A stretch of 64,000 nucleotides of DNA from Actinomycetota bacterium (GCA_009701575.1 WLJX01000001.1:1-64000), one strand, 5' to 3'; positions 18,098 through 28,067 are shown, counted from the first letter of the stretch. Made by a program: numbers and translations. The notes: a model not told the origin generated them from the letters alone.

Positions 18098-20962
18098 ATG
18101 AGTTCGGTCCGTTCCAATTTCGCTGATCGCCATATCGGACCAGATGCAAAACAAATCAAATTTATGCTGGATGAACTGTCCGAGAAGGAATTAGAAGCAT
18201 TTATCTCGAAAGTTGTACCAGCGAATATAGCTTTAACCCATAAGATCTCGAGTGTTCTTCCAGATGCCATTTCTGAAGTGGATGCGTTATTGGAACTTCG
18301 TGAGTTAGCGGCCGAAAATAGAGTCGTTAAATCTTTAATCGGAGTTGGTTATTACGGAACTATTACACCACCAGTAATCTTGCGGAATGTTCTAGAGAAC
18401 CCATCTTGGTACACCGCTTACACGCCCTATCAACCCGAAATTAGCCAGGGGCGGTTAGAGGCAATATTCGCTTTTCAAACAGTTGTAACAGATTTAACTG
18501 GATTAGATGTTGCCAACGCCTCAATGCTTGATGAAGCTACTGCTGCTGCGGAATCTATGACGCTTGCTAGAAGAGTGTGGCAGGGGAGTGATGATTCGGT
18601 ATTTGTCATCGACGAAGGATTACACGCTCACATCAAGGCGGTTATAGCCACCAGAGCAGCGCCGTTAGGTATAGAGATTGTTGAAGTTTCACCCTTAAAG
18701 AATGAGATAAATGCAATAGCCAAACCAATTTTCGGTGCAGTATTTGCACAGGTTTCTAGCGATGGTGAAATTCGTGATCTAGGGGATGCAATCGACTTGG
18801 TTCATTCACATTCCGGCCTTGCTGTTATCGCTTGTGATCTTTTAGCGCTTACTATTTTTAAGTCAGCGAAAGAAATTGGCGCAGATATCGCAATCGGTTC
18901 CGCTCAACGTTTGGGTGTGCCGATGGGCTTTGGGGGACCACATGCTGGTTTTATGGCAGTACGTAATGGTTTAGAACGTTCTCTACCGGGAAGGCTAGTA
19001 GGACAAAGCGTGGACGCGCATGAAAACCCAGCGCTACGACTTGCCCTGCAAACGCGTGAACAACATATTAGGCGCGACAAGGCGACATCAAATATTTGTA
19101 CCGCGCAAGTTCTTCTCGCTGTCATGTCCGCCTTCTACGCAATGTGGCACGGACCGCAAGGTTTAACAGAGATAGCTAAACAGATACGTGCGAAATCTTA
19201 TGCACTTAGGAGCGCTCTCAAGAAAGCGGGTTTGAGAGTTTCTGAAGGGGAAATATTCGACACTTTTACAATCGATAGAATCGACAGTAATTCAGTTGCA
19301 GAGAAATTGCTTTCAGTTGGATTCAACGTCAGGATCAAAGGTACAGATTCCTTAGGAATCACGATTGACGAGACAATAACTGAGGAAGATTTGCATACGA
19401 TTTCATCAGCGTTTGGAGCAAAATATTCCAAGGTTTCGGCGCCTGATATTGAATCGGCCTTTGCTCGAGTTGGAAAATTTTTAGAACATCCACTTTTTAA
19501 TACTTATCACTCTGAAACTTCTATGTTGCGCTATCTAAGAAGTCTTGCTGATCGTGATCTAGCGCTTGATCGAACAATGATTCCACTTGGCTCTTGCACG
19601 ATGAAGCTGAATGCAACTACTGAAATGATTCCGGTAACCTGGCGTGAATTCTCAGACCTACATCCTTTTGCGCCATCTGATCAAAGCACGGGCATTCGGA
19701 AGGTTATTGACCAACTTTCATCTTGGTTAATTTCGATAACCGGGTATGACGCAGTTTCACTTCAGCCAAATGCCGGTTCGCAAGGTGAATTCGCAGGTTT
19801 GCTAGCGATTCGCAACTACTTGGATGCCAAGGGCGAGCAGAAACGAAAGATCTGCCTAATCCCTTCAAGCGCCCACGGTACAAATGCAGCTAGCGCGGTT
19901 ATGGCAGGAATGCAGGTTGTCGTAATCGCTTGCGATGAAGAGGGCAATGTAAGTATTGACGACTTAAAGCTCAAGATATCTGAATATCACGGAACCTTGG
20001 CAGCGCTTATGGTCACCTATCCATCGACACATGGAGTATTTGAAGAAGCAATCTCAGAAATTTGTTCACTGATTCATGCCGCTGGGGGACAGGTATATGT
20101 AGATGGTGCGAATTTGAATGCCCTCGTCGGATTGGCGAAGCCAGGCGAGTTCGGCGCAGATGTTTCACATTTAAATTTGCATAAAACATTTTGCATTCCA
20201 CATGGTGGTGGCGGGCCAGGAGTTGGGCCCGTAATTGCTAAGGCACATCTAGCGCCATTCTTACCAAATCATCCGATGGATAAGTCGAGTGGACCGTCAA
20301 CCGGACCAGGTCCAGTCAGTTCGGCGCCATTTGGCTCTGCTGGAATTTTGCCTATTTCGTGGAGTTACATTCGGATGATGGGAGGAGATGGCTTAACCAA
20401 AGCAACGCAAATTGCTATCTTGTCTGCGAACTATCTTGCGGCGAAATTGGATCCTCATTTTCCCGTTCTTTATCGCGGTAAAAATGGTTATATCGCGCAT
20501 GAGTGCATTATTGATTTACGCGGTATAACTAAGTCGACCGGAGTAACCGTCGACGATGTAGCAAAACGCTTAATGGATCACGGCTTTCATGCGCCAACGG
20601 TCAGTTTTCCAGTTGCTGGAACGATGATGATTGAACCGACAGAGTCTGAAGATTTGCGCGAGATGGATAGATTCATCAACGCAATGGTTTTGATTCGCGC
20701 TGAAATTGCGGATATCGAACAAGGAGAGTTGGCAGTAGAGGAATCTCCACTTCGTTTCGCTCCACATACCAGTGCCGATTTACTTCGCGATGATTGGGAT
20801 CGAAAATATTCTAGAGAAGTTGGCGCCTTTCCATCTGGAATCAATACTGAATTAGGTGCAATTGGAAAATACTGGCCGACAGTTGGACGTATCGATGGTG
20901 TTTACGGGGATAGGAACTTAGTTTGTTCATGCCTGCCTATAAGTGAGCTCGCAATTAATTGA
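18098..20962 (+). CDS. gcvP: Glycine dehydrogenase (decarboxylating), P protein
   Basis: A PLP enzyme that decarboxylates glycine and loads the aminomethyl group onto GcvH. The 954-residue single chain is the fused P1+P2 form. It begins FADRHIGPDAKQI, carries the N-terminal P1-like half (to about 440), and in the active half has PNAGSQGEFAGLLAI, AHGTNAASAVMAG and the PLP lysine in HLNLHKTFCIPHGGGGPG at about residue 696. The ATG at 18098 is chosen because AGGGGAG lies 7 nt upstream; an adjacent TTG at 18095 is less likely. It converges on the next gene across a 34-bp spacer with no clear terminator. Confidence 0.97.
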   Translation: MSSVRSNFADRHIGPDAKQIKFMLDELSEKELEAFISKVVPANIALTHKISSVLPDAISEVDALLELRELAAENRVVKSLIGVGYYGTITPPVILRNVLENPSWYTAYTPYQPEISQGRLEAIFAFQTVVTDLTGLDVANASMLDEATAAAESMTLARRVWQGSDDSVFVIDEGLHAHIKAVIATRAAPLGIEIVEVSPLKNEINAIAKPIFGAVFAQVSSDGEIRDLGDAIDLVHSHSGLAVIACDLLALTIFKSAKEIGADIAIGSAQRLGVPMGFGGPHAGFMAVRNGLERSLPGRLVGQSVDAHENPALRLALQTREQHIRRDKATSNICTAQVLLAVMSAFYAMWHGPQGLTEIAKQIRAKSYALRSALKKAGLRVSEGEIFDTFTIDRIDSNSVAEKLLSVGFNVRIKGTDSLGITIDETITEEDLHTISSAFGAKYSKVSAPDIESAFARVGKFLEHPLFNTYHSETSMLRYLRSLADRDLALDRTMIPLGSCTMKLNATTEMIPVTWREFSDLHPFAPSDQSTGIRKVIDQLSSWLISITGYDAVSLQPNAGSQGEFAGLLAIRNYLDAKGEQKRKICLIPSSAHGTNAASAVMAGMQVVVIACDEEGNVSIDDLKLKISEYHGTLAALMVTYPSTHGVFEEAISEICSLIHAAGGQVYVDGANLNALVGLAKPGEFGADVSHLNLHKTFCIPHGGGGPGVGPVIAKAHLAPFLPNHPMDKSSGPSTGPGPVSSAPFGSAGILPISWSYIRMMGGDGLTKATQIAILSANYLAAKLDPHFPVLYRGKNGYIAHECIIDLRGITKSTGVTVDDVAKRLMDHGFHAPTVSFPVAGTMMIEPTESEDLREMDRFINAMVLIRAEIADIEQGELAVEESPLRFAPHTSADLLRDDWDRKYSREVGAFPSGINTELGAIGKYWPTVGRIDGVYGDRNLVCSCLPISELAIN

Positions 20963-20996
20963 CTTGTCTGAGCCTAATATTCTGACATAATGTAGA

Positions 20997-21737
20997 TTAT
21001 CGGCGAATTATCCTATTCACCAATCGTCTAAATCCCAGCTTGGTTACATATTTGAAGGCTTCAAAGGCAATTTCGGAGCTCATTTTCGACTTCCCAGCTG
21101 TTCGCTCTATGAATGTGATCGGAACCTGGGATATTCGAAAACCATTTACATGCGCCTGAAAAGCAATCTCAATTTGAAAACCGTAGCCTTTGGTTGAAAT
21201 GGAATCCAAATCAAGAGATTGAAGAAAATCTCGACCCAGTACGCGATATCCGCTGGTTAGATCCCTATAAGGAAGGCGTAAAAGAAGTGAAGCGTATGTA
21301 GTTCCAAATTTTGAAATAATTTTACGATACCAAGGCCAATTATCGATTTTTCCACCGGCCATCCATCTAGTTCCTATTACTAAGTCGCTATGAGCAGAGC
21401 TGGTTAAAAGTTCTGGTAATTGGGAAGCTAAATGGCTTCCGTCGGCATCTATCTCTACGAAATAATCAAAACCACGCTCTAAACCCCACTTAAAGCCCGA
21501 TATGTATGCAGGTCCCAGGCCATTTTTACCACGATTTACTATCTGAGAAAAGTTTTCCAACTTCAAATCCATCGCGATAATCGCTGTTAGATCTGGTGAG
21601 TTATCGTCAATATTCAATACTGTCATTTCAAATGAATTTACTAAAGTTTTTCTTACTTTATCTATTTCTAATAATTGCTCTGCAATATTCTCACGCTCAT
21701 TATAGGTAGGAACCATTACCAAAACTTTAGTTGACAT
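20997..21737 (-). CDS. Polyprenol-phosphate mannosyltransferase-like glycosyltransferase
   Basis: A family 2 glycosyltransferase of about 246 residues. Motifs are MVPTYNERENI, LNIDDNSPD, the metal-binding VEIDADGSH and the SGYRVLGRDFL region with IPITFIERTAGKSKMS. These are characteristic of dolichol/polyprenol-phosphate mannose synthases (Ppm1 catalytic domain), which make the lipid-linked mannose used for glycolipids and O-mannosylation. No C-terminal membrane domain is attached. The ATG at 21737 is preferred; an ATG at 21749 overlapping the upstream gene by 7 nt is possible. Sugar specificity is inferred. Confidence 0.85.
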   Translation of the reverse strand: MSTKVLVMVPTYNERENIAEQLLEIDKVRKTLVNSFEMTVLNIDDNSPDLTAIIAMDLKLENFSQIVNRGKNGLGPAYISGFKWGLERGFDYFVEIDADGSHLASQLPELLTSSAHSDLVIGTRWMAGGKIDNWPWYRKIISKFGTTYASLLLRLPYRDLTSGYRVLGRDFLQSLDLDSISTKGYGFQIEIAFQAHVNGFRISQVPITFIERTAGKSKMSSEIAFEAFKYVTKLGFRRLVNRIIRR

Positions 21738-21742
21738 AGCGC

Positions 21743-22642
21743 TTACCATCCTAAGGCGGCGATTAGGCGATCTACGCTTGCGCCCAAGCCGTAATCCTTT
21801 TGGTATTGATAAATCTCGTCCAGATTTTGCGGACGTTTAGGCATCTTTAAATCTAAGTTAGGTAACGGCACGTCTAGCGCACAATGCACTAATTTTGGAG
21901 CAATTTTCGCATAATCACTAGATTCCAACAATTTCGTGCGAGCATTTGGTGTCAATCTTTCGTCTGAATTTTTTGCAGCGACCATCACATCCTCAAGTGT
22001 TGTAAATTGTTTTGCGATAACGGCTGCACCCTTCTCTCCGATTCCCCTGATTCCAGGAAGTCCATCAGATGCATCACCTCTAATCATTGCGAATAGGGCA
22101 TAGCGCTCCCCCGGAATGTCATATTTATCTGCTATCCATTTGAGATCGACATGGTCATGATTTGAAATCCCTTTCGCCAAATACACGACAGAAATCTTTC
22201 TAGCGTCATCAACTAGTTGAAAAAGATCTCGATCTCCAGTCACAATCTTGATAGGACCCTCCTCCTTTACGGAATATGACGCCATCACATCATCGGCCTC
22301 GTAATCGTCGACACCAACCAAAGGAATACCGAAGGCCTCGAGCAGATCAAGCAAAATCGGGATTTGTGGTCCTAAAGTGTCAGGCTCTTCCTCTTCGCCT
22401 TCGACGTCCAAACGATTTGCCTTGTACTCGGGGAACAATTCCACACGCCAGCTAGGTCTCCAATCACCTTCGATGCAAGCAACGATGCGATTGGGTTTAT
22501 ATATATTCATCAACCGTGCTGTCATATCTAAGTACCCACGGATTGCATTAACTGGTTCTCCACTAGGCGAGAGCAGAGTATCTGGCATTCCAAAATATGC
22601 GCGATACCAAAGCGATGCACTATCCAAGAGCATTAGTGTCAT
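21743..22642 (-). CDS. 5'-3' exonuclease (PolA N-domain homologue)
   Basis: A stand-alone 299-residue homologue of the 5' nuclease domain of DNA polymerase I. It has the N-terminal MLLDSASLWYRAYFGMP, the metal-binding YEADDVMAS and TGDRDLFQLV acidic clusters, and the helix-hairpin-helix GLPGIRGIGEKGAA. It would remove RNA primers or flaps. In mycobacteria Rv2090 has the same neighbourhood (near helY and tatAC). Its ATG overlaps the helY stop by 4 nt. Confidence 0.9.
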   Translation of the reverse strand: MTLMLLDSASLWYRAYFGMPDTLLSPSGEPVNAIRGYLDMTARLMNIYKPNRIVACIEGDWRPSWRVELFPEYKANRLDVEGEEEEPDTLGPQIPILLDLLEAFGIPLVGVDDYEADDVMASYSVKEEGPIKIVTGDRDLFQLVDDARKISVVYLAKGISNHDHVDLKWIADKYDIPGERYALFAMIRGDASDGLPGIRGIGEKGAAVIAKQFTTLEDVMVAAKNSDERLTPNARTKLLESSDYAKIAPKLVHCALDVPLPNLDLKMPKRPQNLDEIYQYQKDYGLGASVDRLIAALGW

Positions 22643-25017
22643 AGGACTGCCCCTGCGTAAGCAATAACGCCGCGATCTATCCGACCTAGCGCATCCGAAA
22701 CTAACGGTGAAAGATGTGGCGAAGCAATTGCAATCTGACGAAGTAGATCAATTATCTGCTTCATTGATCGAACAAAATCTCCAACTGTTAATTCCGTTCC
22801 TTTGAGAATTGCGGTTAGAGAATGACCACTCGCCCATCTATATGACGCCCAACAAAATCCTGCATCTGGTTCACGAATAGGTTCAAGGCCAAGCTCTGTC
22901 TCTAGATCATTAATCTCTACCCAGGTTTTAACTAGATCTGCAAGAACATCTTCGACGTTACCTCTTGGCAATTTCGGTTGGCTTTCTTTGCGACTTTCAT
23001 GTACGAATACCGAAACAATCGAGACAAGTTCCGCCGCGGTCAATTGGCTAAAAGCCTCTCTACGAATCATCTCCGCGATAAGTAGGTCGGTCTCTCCATA
23101 AATCTTTGAAAGCAGCTTTCCATTGGGAGTTATTACATCATTTGAAAGGTAGCCGAATTTCTCGAGCATTATCTTGATTAGATCGAATCTTCGAGCTATC
23201 ACGTGCGTGCGATTTGCTACCCGAGTTTTAAGGCCATCATTTTCGCGGCGCAATCTATCGGCTCTCTCAGCGATTCGGGCATGAGTCTCACGGTCGCTAC
23301 ATCCGTGACATGCATGGTTTCGGAGAGATTTACGAGCTTCCGAAATCTTCTCCTCTTCAAACTCTCTAGCCTTGCGTTTCTTAGTTGAGAGACCTTTCTC
23401 CAGCTCTTTGATTTCAAATCTAATTTGAGCATACTCAACAAAGTCGCCAAGATGACAGTTAATCTCAGATTCCAATTCCTTGATTGCTTCAGTATTGCGA
23501 TGGATCTGACGAGCGAGCCCAACTACCGCTTTATCCGCTTGAAATTGTGCGAATGAAGACTCAAGTGAAGTTCGTGCTCGTTGCGCTCCAAATTGTGAAA
23601 TCAAATTGATTGTCATGTTATATGTCGGTTTAAAGGAACTTTTCAATGGATATGTACGGGTCGAAGCTAAACCTGCTGCTGACGCACTATCGATATCTTT
23701 ATTCCAAAGGATGACGGCATTCCCTTCAATATCAATACCTCTACGCCCCGCTCGTCCAGTTAGCTGTGTGTACTCCCCCGGCGTAACAGAAACATGGGAT
23801 TCACCATTCCATTTCGTCAATTTCTCTAATACAACTGTTCGTGCTGGCATATTGATACCTAGCGCCAGAGTTTCAGTTGCAAATACCGCTTTGATTAAAC
23901 CCCTTTGGAACAACTCTTCTACGCACTCTTTGAATGCTGGTAAAAGGCCAGCATGATGGGCCGCGATCCCGCGCTCCAAAGAGTCAACCCATTCGTGATA
24001 CCCAAGAACAATTAAGTCATCTTCAGGTAACGACTTTGTTTTCTCAGCAATTACTTGCCGAATCTCAGATCTTTCTTCGGCATTAGTCAGTCTTAAACCT
24101 GATGCCACGCACTGACGAACGGCGCTATCACATTGCGCACGGGAGAAAATAAATGTGATGGCGGGCAAAAGACCCTCTCGATCCAATTTCTCAATTACAT
24201 CGGAACGACCGAGAGCCTTTATGGTTGGAGTTATCTGGGCGTTATCGCGCCATTGTTTCTTTCCTTGGCCACCGCTATATCTGGTTTTCACGCTGCGGAG
24301 AGACTCTTTTTCTAGCCGCAATATCTCGGGGTTCACCTTTGTGCTGGCCGAGAATAGATCCAACAACCGATTACCAAAGAGGACATGTTGGTATAACGGA
24401 ACCGGGCGTATTTCACTAACTATTACTTTCATCTCACCACGAACTGTTTGGAGCCAATCTCCAAATTCTTCCGCATTGGAAACGGTGGCTGAAAGTGCAG
24501 CAACCTGAATGCTTTCCGGTAGGTGAATCAAAATTTCTTCCCACACTGCACCGCGAAATCTATCTGCTAAATAATGAACTTCATCCAGAACAACAAATCG
24601 CAAATCCGAGAGAGTTTTCGATGAAGAATAGATCATGTTTCGCAGTACTTCTGTCGTCATAATCACGATAGGAGCTTCAGAATTTATGCTCGTGTCCCCA
24701 GTCAACAATCCAACGTTACTATCGCCATACATTGAACATAAATCTTGGTACTTCTGATTGGAGAGCGCCTTAATTGGGGTTGTATAGAAGCATTTTTTGC
24801 CAGTCGTAATGGCTAAGTGTGCGGCGAATTCACCAACAATAGTTTTACCCGCTCCCGTAGGCGCCGCTACTAGAACAGATTTTCCGCTTTCAAGAGCGTG
24901 ACAACCTTGGACTTGAAATGAATCCATCTCGAATGGGTACCTTGAAATGAAGGCATTAGTCGCTGGATGAGCTCCTTTAATTTTTGATTGAGTAAGCCTT
25001 TCGGCTGGAGTCAACAT
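22639..25017 (-). CDS. helY: HelY-type DExH RNA helicase
   Basis: A 792-residue Ski2/Mtr4-type superfamily 2 helicase. Motif I is APTGAGKT near residue 52, motif II DEVH in VLDEVHYLADRF, motif III SAT in AALSATVSNAEEFG. The HHAGLLP and TETLALGINMPA motifs and QLTGRAGRRGID (motif VI) follow. The C-terminal third has the CHGCSDRETHARIAERADRLRRE segment and a DSHCT-like helical domain. It is somewhat shorter than mycobacterial HelY (about 900 aa). A role in RNA turnover is inferred from the family. GGAAG precedes the ATG at 25017. It is separated by 66 bp from tatC. Confidence 0.9.
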   Translation of the reverse strand: MLTPAERLTQSKIKGAHPATNAFISRYPFEMDSFQVQGCHALESGKSVLVAAPTGAGKTIVGEFAAHLAITTGKKCFYTTPIKALSNQKYQDLCSMYGDSNVGLLTGDTSINSEAPIVIMTTEVLRNMIYSSSKTLSDLRFVVLDEVHYLADRFRGAVWEEILIHLPESIQVAALSATVSNAEEFGDWLQTVRGEMKVIVSEIRPVPLYQHVLFGNRLLDLFSASTKVNPEILRLEKESLRSVKTRYSGGQGKKQWRDNAQITPTIKALGRSDVIEKLDREGLLPAITFIFSRAQCDSAVRQCVASGLRLTNAEERSEIRQVIAEKTKSLPEDDLIVLGYHEWVDSLERGIAAHHAGLLPAFKECVEELFQRGLIKAVFATETLALGINMPARTVVLEKLTKWNGESHVSVTPGEYTQLTGRAGRRGIDIEGNAVILWNKDIDSASAAGLASTRTYPLKSSFKPTYNMTINLISQFGAQRARTSLESSFAQFQADKAVVGLARQIHRNTEAIKELESEINCHLGDFVEYAQIRFEIKELEKGLSTKKRKAREFEEEKISEARKSLRNHACHGCSDRETHARIAERADRLRRENDGLKTRVANRTHVIARRFDLIKIMLEKFGYLSNDVITPNGKLLSKIYGETDLLIAEMIRREAFSQLTAAELVSIVSVFVHESRKESQPKLPRGNVEDVLADLVKTWVEINDLETELGLEPIREPDAGFCWASYRWASGHSLTAILKGTELTVGDFVRSMKQIIDLLRQIAIASPHLSPLVSDALGRIDRGVIAYAGAVL

Positions 25018-25083
25018 TGAATTCTTCCGCGCAAGAAGAGGTAGGCGCTGCTCATGCCAAGATTTATGAAAACCGGTTTCTTT

Positions 25084-25860
25084 CTAGTCGTCATCATTGG
25101 CAGATCGCCTTCGTCTCGACTTATCAACCAAGAGAGAGATTGCGCCCGCCGTTAAGTAGAGGATTGTAAGTGGGACAGCTAGGAAAAACATCGTGATTGG
25201 ATCGCCGGTAGGTGTTGCAATTGCGGAGAATAGGGTGATAGCAAAAATTGCATATCGCCATGGTTTCAAAATGGATGTGCCACTAAGAATATGTGCAAGA
25301 TTCAGAGAAACGAGAAATACTGGGAGTTCAAAAGCGAATCCAAAAACGAAAATTAATTGCATTACAAAGCTGAGATAGTCATCGAACTTAACTAAGTTCG
25401 AAAGTGAAGCGGGGGTAAAACTTAAAAGAACATCTACTGCTATTGGTAAGACTAAATAACCGGCAAAAACACCAATTGCAAAAAATGGAACTGCAAAGAG
25501 AACGAAAAGAATTGAATTGCGGCGTTCTCTCTTATGTAAACCAGGTGAAATAAAGGCCCATAATTGGTAAAGCCAAACCGGAGAGGCAATCAGAACTCCC
25601 AAAATTATTGATATCTTGAATTTGAGATCAATCGGACCCAGAACTCCATTGATGTAGAGGACTCCGCACGATTTCGAACCTGAATCTGCTGCCATTTGTA
25701 GATCGCAGATTGGAGCAGCCAATCTATTGATAATTTTTTCGTAGAGAAACCATCCAACGAAACTACATGCGGCAATAGTTAAGGCGGATTTGAATAGCCG
25801 TTTGCGCAGTTCATTAAAGTGAGAGAGCAACGGCATCGCCTTAGCCGAATTACCCTTCAT
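25084..25860 (-). CDS. tatC: Sec-independent translocase subunit TatC
   Basis: The receptor subunit of the twin-arginine translocation system, which exports folded proteins. The 258-residue protein has six predicted membrane segments, the conserved LLSHFNELRKRLFKSAL N-terminus and the SPVWLYQLWAFISPGLHKRERR loop. The F-E-x-P element is seen in GFAFELPVFLVSL. The C-terminus is basic (KSRRRRSANDDD). It follows tatA by 27 nt. No tatB is present, as is usual in several actinobacterial loci. Confidence 0.95.
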   Translation of the reverse strand: MKGNSAKAMPLLSHFNELRKRLFKSALTIAACSFVGWFLYEKIINRLAAPICDLQMAADSGSKSCGVLYINGVLGPIDLKFKISIILGVLIASPVWLYQLWAFISPGLHKRERRNSILFVLFAVPFFAIGVFAGYLVLPIAVDVLLSFTPASLSNLVKFDDYLSFVMQLIFVFGFAFELPVFLVSLNLAHILSGTSILKPWRYAIFAITLFSAIATPTGDPITMFFLAVPLTILYLTAGAISLLVDKSRRRRSANDDD

Positions 25861-25887
25861 TGAATCGCCAATCAGAAATCGCAGAAA

Positions 25888-26073
25888 TTATGAATCGGAC
25901 TTTGGAGCGTCGCCTTTATCGTTCTTATCGTTGCCATCCTTCATCTCACTCTTAAATATCTTGAGTGATTTAGCAATCGATTTAGCTGAATCGGGAAGCT
26001 TCTTTGCGCCGAATAACAAGACGAACACAACTGCAACAATCACGAAATGCCAACCCTCGAGTCCGCGTAGCAT
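25888..26073 (-). CDS. tatA: Twin-arginine translocase subunit TatA
   Basis: A 61-residue pore-forming subunit with one membrane helix ([32 protein letters not shown]) that includes the FGAKKLP hinge and amphipathic helix of the TatA family, then an acidic/lysine tail. The start is the ATG at 26073, preceded by GGGGGAG 5 nt upstream; a longer open frame from 26130 lacks such a signal. A 123-bp spacer separates it from pafC; no clear terminator is seen there. Confidence 0.92.
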   Translation of the reverse strand: MLRGLEGWHFVIVAVVFVLLFGAKKLPDSAKSIAKSLKIFKSEMKDGNDKNDKGDAPKSDS

Positions 26074-26196
26074 CTTCACTCCCCCGCTCCTATTAGAACT
26101 TTGATAAATATCGGTAACGCTTAATGGCAAATACTAGTTCCATAAGAGCTTCCGAGCCCAACATATCCGTCCAAGCCCTCTTGAAATACCCTTTTT

Positions 26197-27123
26197 CTAC
26201 TCATAAACCTTTCGGATTGCCTTGGCGCGGGAGTGAACCTTACTTATTAGTTCTATGGGTTCTTTAACTGAAATTCCTCCACCAAAGCCAAGAATTGAAC
26301 GCACGAGCCAATCTTCATCTACTGGATTGAGTTTCACTAGAAGTTGTTCACTTCCAACAATATCCTCGATGTTATCAATAATTGATCGGTTGTCATCAAT
26401 AAAATTCCTAGAGCTCTTATCAACTAAAAGCAGGGCGCCTTGCAGCTCCGTGAAAATATTCCCGCGATCTTTGGATTGGCTAATTTCCGCTTTCTGGATC
26501 ACTTCACACTCGATTATCCGATCCAATCGGAAAGTTCGGTCTCCATTGGATGTATTGCACCATGCGCTCAAGTATGTTGCTTGGTTCGCACGATAGATCT
26601 CAAGAGGAAAAATAGTTCTATCGGTACGTTCATCTTTATTACCGCTGAGATAGACAATTCTAAGAGCCGACGATTTGGCAATAGCCATCTCCAATTCATG
26701 CAAGTAAGGGCTGGCTTCGTGCTCTTGTACTACAACGAAAGGATTCTCAAATTGCAGGCTTGAGAGAAGTTTTTTCTGCAAGGATTCAATTTCATGACGT
26801 ATGTCATCACTTCTCATTGTTTTCAGTAAATCAAGAGAAACAAGAATCGAGGTCATCTCACTTCTTCCCATTTTTCGGGGACGGTTAAAACTTTGTGGGT
26901 CTGAGACGGTTACATATCCATCCTCGTAGTACATATCGATAAGTTCGAGTGGCGTATATCCTGGTAGACCGCACATATGAATAAGTACGAGATCCTGGTT
27001 AATCTGTTTCTCGGTTACTCCAAAAACACTTGCTAATTCAGCGATAGAAATACCCTGATGCTCAAGGAGGTAGGGAACTAAATCTAAAGCGCGAGCGGTT
27101 CGTTCTAGCGCTGATTCAGTCAT
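26197..27123 (-). CDS. pafC: PafC, WYL-domain transcription regulator
   Basis: A 308-residue protein with an N-terminal helix-turn-helix (LLEHQGISIAELASVFGVTEKQINQDL) and a WYL domain from about residue 140 (SSALRIVYLSGNKDERTDRTIFPLEIYRANQATYLSAWCNTSNGDRTFRLDRI). PafB and PafC form the heterodimer that turns on LexA-independent DNA damage genes in mycobacteria. The start overlaps the pafB stop by 4 nt, as expected for subunits made in equal amounts. It is followed by tatA-tatC. Confidence 0.9.
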   Translation of the reverse strand: MTESALERTARALDLVPYLLEHQGISIAELASVFGVTEKQINQDLVLIHMCGLPGYTPLELIDMYYEDGYVTVSDPQSFNRPRKMGRSEMTSILVSLDLLKTMRSDDIRHEIESLQKKLLSSLQFENPFVVVQEHEASPYLHELEMAIAKSSALRIVYLSGNKDERTDRTIFPLEIYRANQATYLSAWCNTSNGDRTFRLDRIIECEVIQKAEISQSKDRGNIFTELQGALLLVDKSSRNFIDDNRSIIDNIEDIVGSEQLLVKLNPVDEDWLVRSILGFGGGISVKEPIELISKVHSRAKAIRKVYE

Positions 27124-28055
27124 TTTGTTACACCACCCATCAAAGTTATCAGAGCATCTTTCAAAGAAACTGGCTCAACAATCATGATATTTGACTCATA
27201 CCAGATTAGCTCGCGCAAGAAGGAGAGCTCATTCTCGTAAGTCAGTTCGAAGGTTTCATACTCTCCATCTTGCTCTAAGAAAACCCCTCGATTTCGAAGT
27301 ATTAGGGCTGAATCCTTTCGAATGTTTATCTTTGCGCGGTGCAATATGGCTACATCACTTTTCGGCAAGTAATCGGTTGCTTGAAAGTTATCCGGAATCT
27401 CGAACTCATCCTTCTTCTTAGATATTTGAATTGCTGAGACAAAACGGGATAGTTTGAAGATTCGAATCTCCTTACGATCCAAATCCCGTCCAATTAAGTA
27501 CCAAAAACCATTCCAGAAAAGAACTCGATATGGTTCCAGATGCCTCACTTTCAGGGTTGTTGAATCGTAAGAGAAAGTAACCTTAGATCTCTGATTTATT
27601 GCGGTGGACAAAACTTCCAAATTTTGAGATGGATTTTCAAAGCGGTATTTCATTCTGAAATCAAAGTCCACGACGGCGGGAATCCCAAGCGACTGCAATT
27701 TGCGAATGCCCGACTGCGCACTAGGTGCGAGTATTGAGTCATTCCAAAAATTTGAAGCGATAGAAATTAGTGCCAATTCTCGTCCGGTCAATTCAGGCAC
27801 AACCAACTCATATGATTTTTGAGGAATTCGATAGCCAGGTTCATCTTCAAAGAAGACATCCAAATCACCTACTTCTATCTCAATTCCGAGCGACCTGAGG
27901 TCATCCTTATCGCGTTCGAACATCCGTTCTTTTGCCTCTTGGGTGCCCTTATAGCCAGCTACATTTTCGAGAATCTCAGACTTCGTTAAATATCTTTTTG
28001 TCGCGAGAAGGGCCAATGTGAGATTGATTAGGCGCTCCGTTTTGTTGTCTGCCAC
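27120..28055 (-). CDS. pafB: PafB, WYL-domain transcription regulator
   Basis: A 311-residue partner of PafC. It has a winged-helix N-terminus (ERLINLTLALLATKRYLTKSEILENVAGY) with RMFERDKDDLRSLGIEIE, and a central WYL domain (RSKVTFSYDSTTLKVRHLEPYRVLFWNGFWYLIGRDLDRKEIRIFKLSRF). In mycobacteria PafBC binds an upstream element of many repair-gene promoters. The start is GTG at 28055, set by a -10 six nt upstream. Retention of pafBC without the proteasome genes next to it is discussed as a finding. Confidence 0.9.
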   Translation of the reverse strand: MADNKTERLINLTLALLATKRYLTKSEILENVAGYKGTQEAKERMFERDKDDLRSLGIEIEVGDLDVFFEDEPGYRIPQKSYELVVPELTGRELALISIASNFWNDSILAPSAQSGIRKLQSLGIPAVVDFDFRMKYRFENPSQNLEVLSTAINQRSKVTFSYDSTTLKVRHLEPYRVLFWNGFWYLIGRDLDRKEIRIFKLSRFVSAIQISKKKDEFEIPDNFQATDYLPKSDVAILHRAKINIRKDSALILRNRGVFLEQDGEYETFELTYENELSFLRELIWYESNIMIVEPVSLKDALITLMGGVTK

Positions 28056-28061
28056 AAGAAA

Positions 28062-28067
28062 ACCCTA
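28062..28067 (-). promoter_or_regulatory. -10 element, leaderless promoter of pafBC
   Basis: On the minus strand TAGGGT (28067-28062) is followed by 6 nt (TTTCTT) and the GTG at 28055, so pafB is probably leaderless with a GTG start. No good -35 is visible. Confidence 0.62.

Noticed and set aside
26074..26130. N-terminal extension of tatA from an upstream start at 26130
   Set aside because: The GGGGGAG site 5 nt before the ATG at 26073 and the canonical short TatA N-terminus favour the shorter protein.
27918..27929. GAAC-ATCC-GTTC, an SOS/LexA-box-like palindrome
   Set aside because: It lies inside the pafB coding region about 45 codons from the start. With eight fixed bases about one match is expected by chance in 64 kb, and it is not in promoter position.
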